Source: Dendrocalamus latiflorus | Taxonomy: Eukaryota; Streptophyta; Magnoliopsida; Poales; Poaceae | Assembly (NCBI GenBank): GCA_017311315.1 | Contig: CM029644.1 | Span: 28,849,606 to 28,913,605 of the forward strand | Length of the DNA: 64,000 nucleotides | Direction: 5' to 3' | In this document: piece by piece, positions 57,974 through 64,000 of the stretch | How the letters are laid out: each line of letters starts with the position of its first letter | Numbering within the stretch: position 1 is the first letter of the stretch | Translations under genes and position numbers: made by a program | The notes under the pieces: generated by a model | What the model saw: the letters and a program-made list of their open reading frames with translations, nothing else | Databases searched by the model: none | Told to the model about the DNA's origin: nothing

Positions 57974-60193
57974 GACTTGAAGGTTACTTGGATACTACAG
58001 TTTTGACACTGTATTTCTGCTTTCAGAAAATCCATGGTTATCTGTAGCATGATTCTTCTTAGTCATGAGTGGTGTTGTCACTGGTATTATTGCTTAATGC
58101 AAGCTGGCAATTTTACCTTATTCGTTTTTGGTCATATGCATGAGAAGTGAATGCATGAGAAAAGTTATAGGATGTTTTCAATACCGTTGTTTGAGCCAAC
58201 TTCCGCTGCCGATCGCTGCTCCAACCTTGGAATCGTGCCAACAGTGGCCGCGTGTAGCTGAGGCTAGACCTGCTGTGCCGGCGTTGTGACGAGTAGGGAT
58301 GAAAATGGAATCGGATTCGGTAGGATAATCCGGATACCGAATCTGGATTTTTCATATTCAGATCGTAAATATCCGAATAGGGAATCCGAGTAGAATTCGG
58401 ATGTTTGCCTAGTCGTGAATGTTGGCTGCGAATTTGGTTAGTGGATTCGGAATTGAGAATGTTGTCTACCCCAATTTGTTTAGGACAAAAGGTTTTGTTG
58501 TTGTTGTTGTGGTGAAGTGGATTCAAAATTGGATATCCGAATAAAATCCAGACTCTATCCGGGTCAGCAGCACCCCTACATAACCCTTGGTAACCCTAGT
58601 CCCCAATCTAGCAACCACCCCCACCCCGCCTTGTATCCTTTTTCGTAGGGTTTCACGGTGCTTGTGTTGTAATGCTTAGGATTTTGAGGTTTGGTTCTGT
58701 TCGATTGTGTAACTAGTGTCTTCCGGGGAGGGATTGTAGTTGGGCTATGATTTGGACTGGATTACAGATGAGTGATACGGGGCTCTGCACATGAGGAGGG
58801 AGTCAGGAAGCGGCAGTTCTCTGCCCTTTGTGACTCTCTATGTGCTGTTTATTTGTGCTATTTTGCTTCTAGCACTCCCACTGCATTTCTATTCATCTCA
58901 GTACTGAGTGAGAGGAGCAGATAGCTGTGTAAATGTGCTAATCTAATTCATTGAGTCTTCTCCTTATTTCTATTCTTATATACCATGGTTTAATTCTTCA
59001 ATTAGCCCATCAAATCCAAAAGGGTGGTTTTTTTTATGGTCATCGTCTTAAGATTGCAAGTTAGCCCACCTGTAGCTTTTAGATCACGTTATGTCGAAAC
59101 ATGCTATGTCTATTTGATGGCATCCTGCTGCCGGCCCCTGTTTCCGACGACCCGCTCATGGGACGCCGGCCGAACTGAGTGCGGGCGCCGGCATCCCATG
59201 TGCCGGGAGGCGTCTTCCCTTCCCGTCCCAGCCCCAGGTCTGTCCATCGCAAATGCCGCTGCGGCTTTACATGCTTGGGCCGATGAACCTCTGACGGCTT
59301 AACAGTGACGTTGAAATCTCAACAGTGCAGGGCCGGAGGAAAAGGTTGGCGTCGCGCGCGCTTCGTCGGATTGGTTTGGTCCCGTGGTGGAACGTGGATC
59401 ATTGCGGCCTCGACCCTGCGTGCTCGACGTGTGCGCACAGTTCGGAAGTGACATGTGTGCCGCCTCGTTGAATCAAGCTTCCCTGTCTCCTTTTCTATGT
59501 TTCCTTACACGTGGCAGCAGTCTGGAAGGGATGGGTACTGTTGCAGATTCTACAAAAAGTAAAGTAGAACAATAAGCTGCTGACACGTGTGAAGGAATAG
59601 GAATTCTGTCACTCTTGGAAAAGATGCATGTCCTTCTCTCCTGGTCCTTTCTCTGTTGCCAATTCGCGTCCCTTGTCGCGTTTCGGTGGCCTGAATGATC
59701 TGGCACTGACTCGAGCACAGTTCTGTCGTTGAGAATTTGACATGTCGTTACGCCGAATAGAGATGTGATTTGCCTGTGCACAGCCTCCGTTGCAATCTAT
59801 GGATGTTCCTGCCAATCTGGCAGGAAACATCTTGTTGTCTACAACAGTGTGAGATGTTCCAGCCACGCAGAAGCCAAATGGTCCCTTGTTATCCAAAACA
59901 GACGCAGATTGGCTAAAACTTTTGCTTCAGGTGACCGTATCTCATGAAAAAAAAAACAACAGCCTGCGTAATCAAGAACAAGAGCATGATCCAATAAAAT
60001 TATATATACACAGAAGACTTGATAAAGAGTATTGTAGATATTCAATTGCTTGCTTCTTCTAGTGTCAATGGCAGTGGGACTAGTGTTGAGGAACATTTAT
60101 ATTTCTTCTATAGTTTAGTCTTCAGCGAAATACAGAAGGTTACATTTACTAGCGGCTAAGCTTCCTAACGGAAACAACTATTGCCAAGAATAT
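57974..60193. other. Intergenic space between two convergent genes
   Basis: It should contain the 3' UTRs of UTP18 and of the LONGIFOLIA gene at its two ends. 58290-58580 looks like a decayed inverted-repeat element. 59100-59420 is GC-richer but has no supported gene. Confidence 0.45.
58290..58580. mobile_element. Possible hAT-like MITE remnant
   Basis: It begins GTAGGGATGAAAATGGAATC and ends near CAGCACCCCTAC. The interior has recurrent ATCCGAAT/ATTCGGAT words (TATCCGAATA, GGAATCCG, GATATCCGAATA). This resembles the TAGGGATGAAAA...CCCTA elements common in plants, but the inverted ends are short and imperfect. Confidence 0.4.
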
Positions 60194-63100
60194 TCAGTTT
60201 ATATTACTGAAAGACAGCTGCCTCCGCAGCTTCCAGTGTCCAACTTGCATCTTCTCAGTAGCCTCACCGCCTATGACCTCGTCGATAAGGTCCTTCAAGA
60301 TGGATCTTTCGATATCCAAAACCATGCCTTGTAGCTCACCGTCAAAGCTCCTCCAATCTTTCATTCCATGCAGTGTATCCTCAGCTAACAGCTTGTTTTC
60401 ATCCTCTTCCTCTTCAGAGCATTTTACTGCTGAGCTCTCAGATTGGAGCCTGTCAACCTCTGCGCACAATTCCTTGAAAAGTCGCCACCCACTTATCTTC
60501 CTTGATCGAAGAAACTTCGCAGATTGACTTGCAGAACTATAGATGTTCATCTGCTGAGCTATAATTTCGTTTACCAGATCGAATACAAGTCTTCGGTGAA
60601 GCTTTTCTGTGTTAGGTGTAGAACTTCTCTTAGCTCCACTAACAGCTTGAGTTGCAGAAACCAAGTGTGGCTTTGCCTGTTCAAGAATGAGGAAGATCTC
60701 CGGATTGATCGGGCAACTGGATGGCCAGAGTTGGCCAGGCATTGCTGCGAAGCTCAATTCTTTGTGCAGAAGGCCAGATGCTAAGAGTATCTCGTAGATA
60801 TACTGGTGATCTTTCGTGTTTGCAGCTTCACCATTCAGTGACTGCAATTGCTCAAGCTTCTGGATGAGGGCTTCCAAATTTTCTGGTTTGATCTGGTTGG
60901 CTTCACCGCTCATCTTCAACTGCGGCGTGTCAGGCAGGCTGTTTGGGTTCGAGCACTCGTCTGAAGTATGTGTCTCGCCATCTGAACAAGCAGAAAAATG
61001 AAATACATATTCAGAAACTGGTGCTTAAAACAACTGCATAAAAAAATAATGCACCAGACAGAAATACGGAATTTACTATCAGACAACACAACTGAAAAAA
61101 ACATGTATCAGACAGGAGATATGAAATCGCTATCTGTCTACAGGATCATACACATTAGGTGTATTTGTAGAGGGGGACACTGGTGGACACATCTATACTA
61201 GCAATGCATACACACCAAAAGACACATCATGCTGCTGCATAAGCAAGTGCAATATGTGGGGCTTGCAAATGTAGCACTATTCAGCACCAGCACATCTAGC
61301 TGCAACTGTCAATCTGCTGTGGTTCCTCCCAATCGCAGGACCGCGAGCTACCTGGTAGCTTTTTTTTTTTTTTTTTGCAGATTATCTGTCACAAGCGTCA
61401 TCAGCACGCTTACAGCTAACTATGCCTGTCCTTTGAATGACACTATGGTCTTCTGAATTGAATGAGACCAAACAGTAGGATCTATCATGTTAAGTGTTCT
61501 TGCAGTTGGTTATCTTATTCACAGTAATGCAGAAAAGCTAAATGCTAGATCAACTTCTCACCTTTGAATGAATCCGAGATCCTTCTATGATAGAAGGATG
61601 TGTCGAGGACAGAGACGGGGCTCGGGACGTTCTCCAGTGAATGAATTGATCCCAGAATTGAAGAAGGGCCCTGAAAAACATGAGAGTTTTCACTAGTTAG
61701 TGATAAATAACGAGCAAATGGAAAAATATGTAGAATTAACCGGTTTCTTTCATATATGGCTGTTTCTTTTTGTGTACCTTGTGACTTGGTGTTGCAGCAG
61801 TGTAGCTTGGTTGAACGAAAGACGAGCTGACGACCAGAGGCTTTTCACAATCCATTACACTGACGTCGACCTGCTTCGCCAAGCTGATTCTGCTTCGTGG
61901 ACTCTGCAAGACCTCATTGTCATTGTGGCTCTTCACTTGAGTAGGCTTTGATCTTGTTCTTCCTCTTGGGGATGCTGCTTCATTGGACTTCTTGCTTGGA
62001 GACTTTGGTGAGACCGGTGGACGAGACCACCTTTCCGATTCCGCCTTCCTCTGCACCAGTCTGGGGCTTGATGAGCCTGTAGGCATTGGCGAGCTTGCAC
62101 TGCTGACAGGTTCGTCAGGCTTGGATTGACCTCTGGAAATGCGAGAATGTATCCTCTCATTTGTTCTGGTTTCGTTCTTGCCAGCGAAAGATGAATCTCT
62201 GGGCTGCAGTTTCCGGAGGCTTCTGAGCCCTGCAAAGGGAGCAACTGAAACCCCCGGCTTCTCGGTGGTTCTTGCCGGCTTCATGACTACAATGGGAGAC
62301 TGGAAGTTTCTGGAACTGGTGGTTAGAGGATCTTCTGCCTGCTGAACTGCTACTGATTCAGCATTGCCGTCGTTCTGGCGCTTAACATCCTTTGCATGCA
62401 ATGCACCCAGAATTCTGAGAGCTCTGAAGTCTTTGTTGCACTCCAAGAACTCGAGCCCCCCAAGCCTTCTCTCTATGTCGGCGTACAAAGACGCAGTCCT
62501 TGGCCTCACTTCAGCATCTCGACACTGCGAGGCCTTGCTGTTGCTGACACATCTCTCCTGCTGCCTCCAAGGAGCGGCTTCGGTGAGAATTCTTGGAGAA
62601 GGCTTGGTTTTCAGTGCTGAAGACTCGTTCTTTGGCTGCAACACCCAGGGATCCTGGCAAGTGCTTCTGGGTGAACGTGGTGGACGCTCGCTCTGAGTGG
62701 CTTGTGCTGGTCTTGGTGATCTTGCAGGCTCGTAGCTGTCAGCAATCAGCATACTTGTAGCATTTGGTGCTTCTTCCAACCCCATGAGCTTGGCAATGAC
62801 ACTGTTGGCCCGCCTGTGAGTCAGAGACTCTTGAGGCTTCAAAGTATCCAGGAGATTGTCATCTGTTCTCTTGTAACTGAAGTTCGTCAGACACGGACTC
62901 AGGCTCAGAGATTCTTTCCTACTGTCCAAGGACAATCTATGGAGCTCTTTGAGCCTTGTGGAAGGTTTCTTGTTTTCGTGGGTTTCGACCGGCCTCAGGA
63001 GCCGCCGATCATCGCATGAGAAGCGCGACTGCTCCTGGAAACGCCTGTTGGATTCGACGACATTCGCAGGGACCTTGGTGCTCCTATCGATGCCGATGAC

Positions 63101-63672
63101 GTAGGTCCCGTCCATTGATTTGGAGAGCAGCAATGGCCTCGGTGAGTCTTTGTACAGCCCACTTCCCCTTGGCTCCTTCACCGAGGTCTTTACAGTTAGA
63201 CCTCCGGAGTCCCGGTTGATGGAGTCCTTCACGATGTCTCTGAAACCGACGTTTGGTTGTCCGGACTTAGCGTCCATGTCAGCACCCTTCAGACTAGGTG
63301 AGTTCTTCAGTGGCCTCTGCACAAAGATCTCCCCATTGATGTATGGGATCTCCTGTTGGATTGATTTGTTGCCATCAAGTGATGAGAACGATGAGCACGA
63401 AGAGGAAGAACAAGAAGCTGTTGAAGACTCTACTGAAAGGCTACTGTTCTCAGTCATACTTTTGCTGAATGTTTTCTCCTGCAAAATCAATTCATAGGTT
63501 AGAGCCCTCTCCTTGATGTGTCCAAATGTACTTCTGATGCATGCAGAATGGTTTTCCTGACTCCCTAAAAAAAGAGTTGAGCTAGTCCAGATCGGAAAAA
63601 TTACCAGAACGATCTTTGAGGTACTTGAGCTTTGCACTGGAACATTGCTGCTGCTTTTTGGAGGATTACAGA
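60194..63672 (-). CDS. LONGIFOLIA/TRM-family protein, 5' end beyond the window
   Basis: Four exons are seen: 63672-63605, 63478-61778, 61670-61562 and 60981-60194. GT/AG introns and matching phases give 887 residues without a stop; the first exon or exons lie past 64000. Landmarks in order: Ser-rich SSLSVESSTASCSSSS with FSSLDGNKS, IGIDRSTKVP, SRFSCDDRRLL, LKELHRLSLDSR, RRANSVIAKLMGLEE (the conserved TRM motif), SLYADIERRLGGLEF, a basic Ser/Pro/Arg-rich middle, then the C-terminal domain (DUF4378-like) ending LDIERSILKDLIDEVI. In Arabidopsis, LONGIFOLIA1/2 (TRM2/TRM1) associate with cortical microtubules and promote polar cell elongation, and the C-terminal motif binds TON1. No lesion is seen in the part present. 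Confidence 0.92.
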
Positions 63673-64000
63673 CTGCCGAAAATAAGAGGACATTATAATT
63701 GTTGCCAAAAATCTAAAGCGAGAAAATAGAGCAATTTATCATGTCATGCTGATAATGAACAACATGGATGGATTTGAGGGGTCAAAAGGTGATGTTTTCT
63801 TTACTATTATTCATTATTGTTACATGAATGATTTTTTATAATCAATTGTTAAGCTGTTCTCTTCAGTTAATCTATCGTTACAAGAATGGAAAATTTAAAA
63901 ATCAAATATTCATCTGTCCTCTTCAGTTTCATTATGTAAATGGAATTTAATAACCAACTGTTCATCTATCCTCTTCAGTCAGTGCAAACAGATATCCTCA
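63673..64000 (-). other. Intron of the LONGIFOLIA gene reaching the right edge
   Basis: The exon at 63672 starts with two bases of a split codon after an AG acceptor, so this AT-rich sequence is intronic. A CTGTCCTCTTCAGT-type phrase recurs three times (about 63850, 63918 and 63968). No exon is visible before the edge. Confidence 0.6.

Overview
This window is nuclear DNA from a flowering plant, almost certainly a grass. A subfamily such as Panicoideae is only a guess. The evidence is intron-containing genes with plant-specific products, GC-rich 5' gene ends, a Tekay-type Ty3/gypsy retrotransposon with a very long LTR, a grass-type Helitron terminus, a Pack-MULE and many small inverted-repeat elements (MITEs). 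There is no prokaryotic operon, CRISPR array or phage module.

Layout. 1-10671 is retrotransposon sequence. It holds the 3' part of an intact Tekay-like polyprotein, its roughly 4-kb 3' LTR (itself carrying a SINE-like insertion), and then the remnant of an older, related LTR into which the Tekay element seems to have inserted. 13406-16618 is an intronless RPK2-type LRR receptor kinase. 18195-19843 is a decayed glycerophosphodiester phosphodiesterase gene on the minus strand. 20-25 kb is an accessory patch: a dyad-rich GTGGTCG repeat field that carries a fragment of a UFC1 (UFM1-conjugating E2) gene and ends in a Helitron-like 3' terminus, followed by a 1246-bp Pack-MULE with 139-bp terminal inverted repeats and a BAHD acyltransferase fragment. 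28048-30399 is a two-exon Ninja/AFP-family gene (minus) with a solo LTR in its intron. 31-49 kb is mostly repeats: MITEs, a 3055-bp solo LTR with intact target duplication, AT microsatellites, and a region studded with GATAACTT motifs.

The right end is gene-dense. A nine-coding-exon G3BP-like NTF2/RRM gene (49191-53007, minus) has a 5' leader exon near 55.5 kb. It shares a short bidirectional promoter with the intronless UTP18 gene (56300-57973, plus). That promoter carries site II (TGGGCY) and telo-box (AAACCCTA) motifs. A LONGIFOLIA/TRM gene (60194-63672, minus) is converging and continues past the right edge.

The genes do not form a pathway; they are ordinary dispersed plant genes. The most unusual material is the transposon-borne gene fragments and the repeat architecture. 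Splice sites of the Ninja, G3BP and LONGIFOLIA genes were placed by eye. In each case the GT/AG junctions join into an unbroken reading frame, which supports the models.
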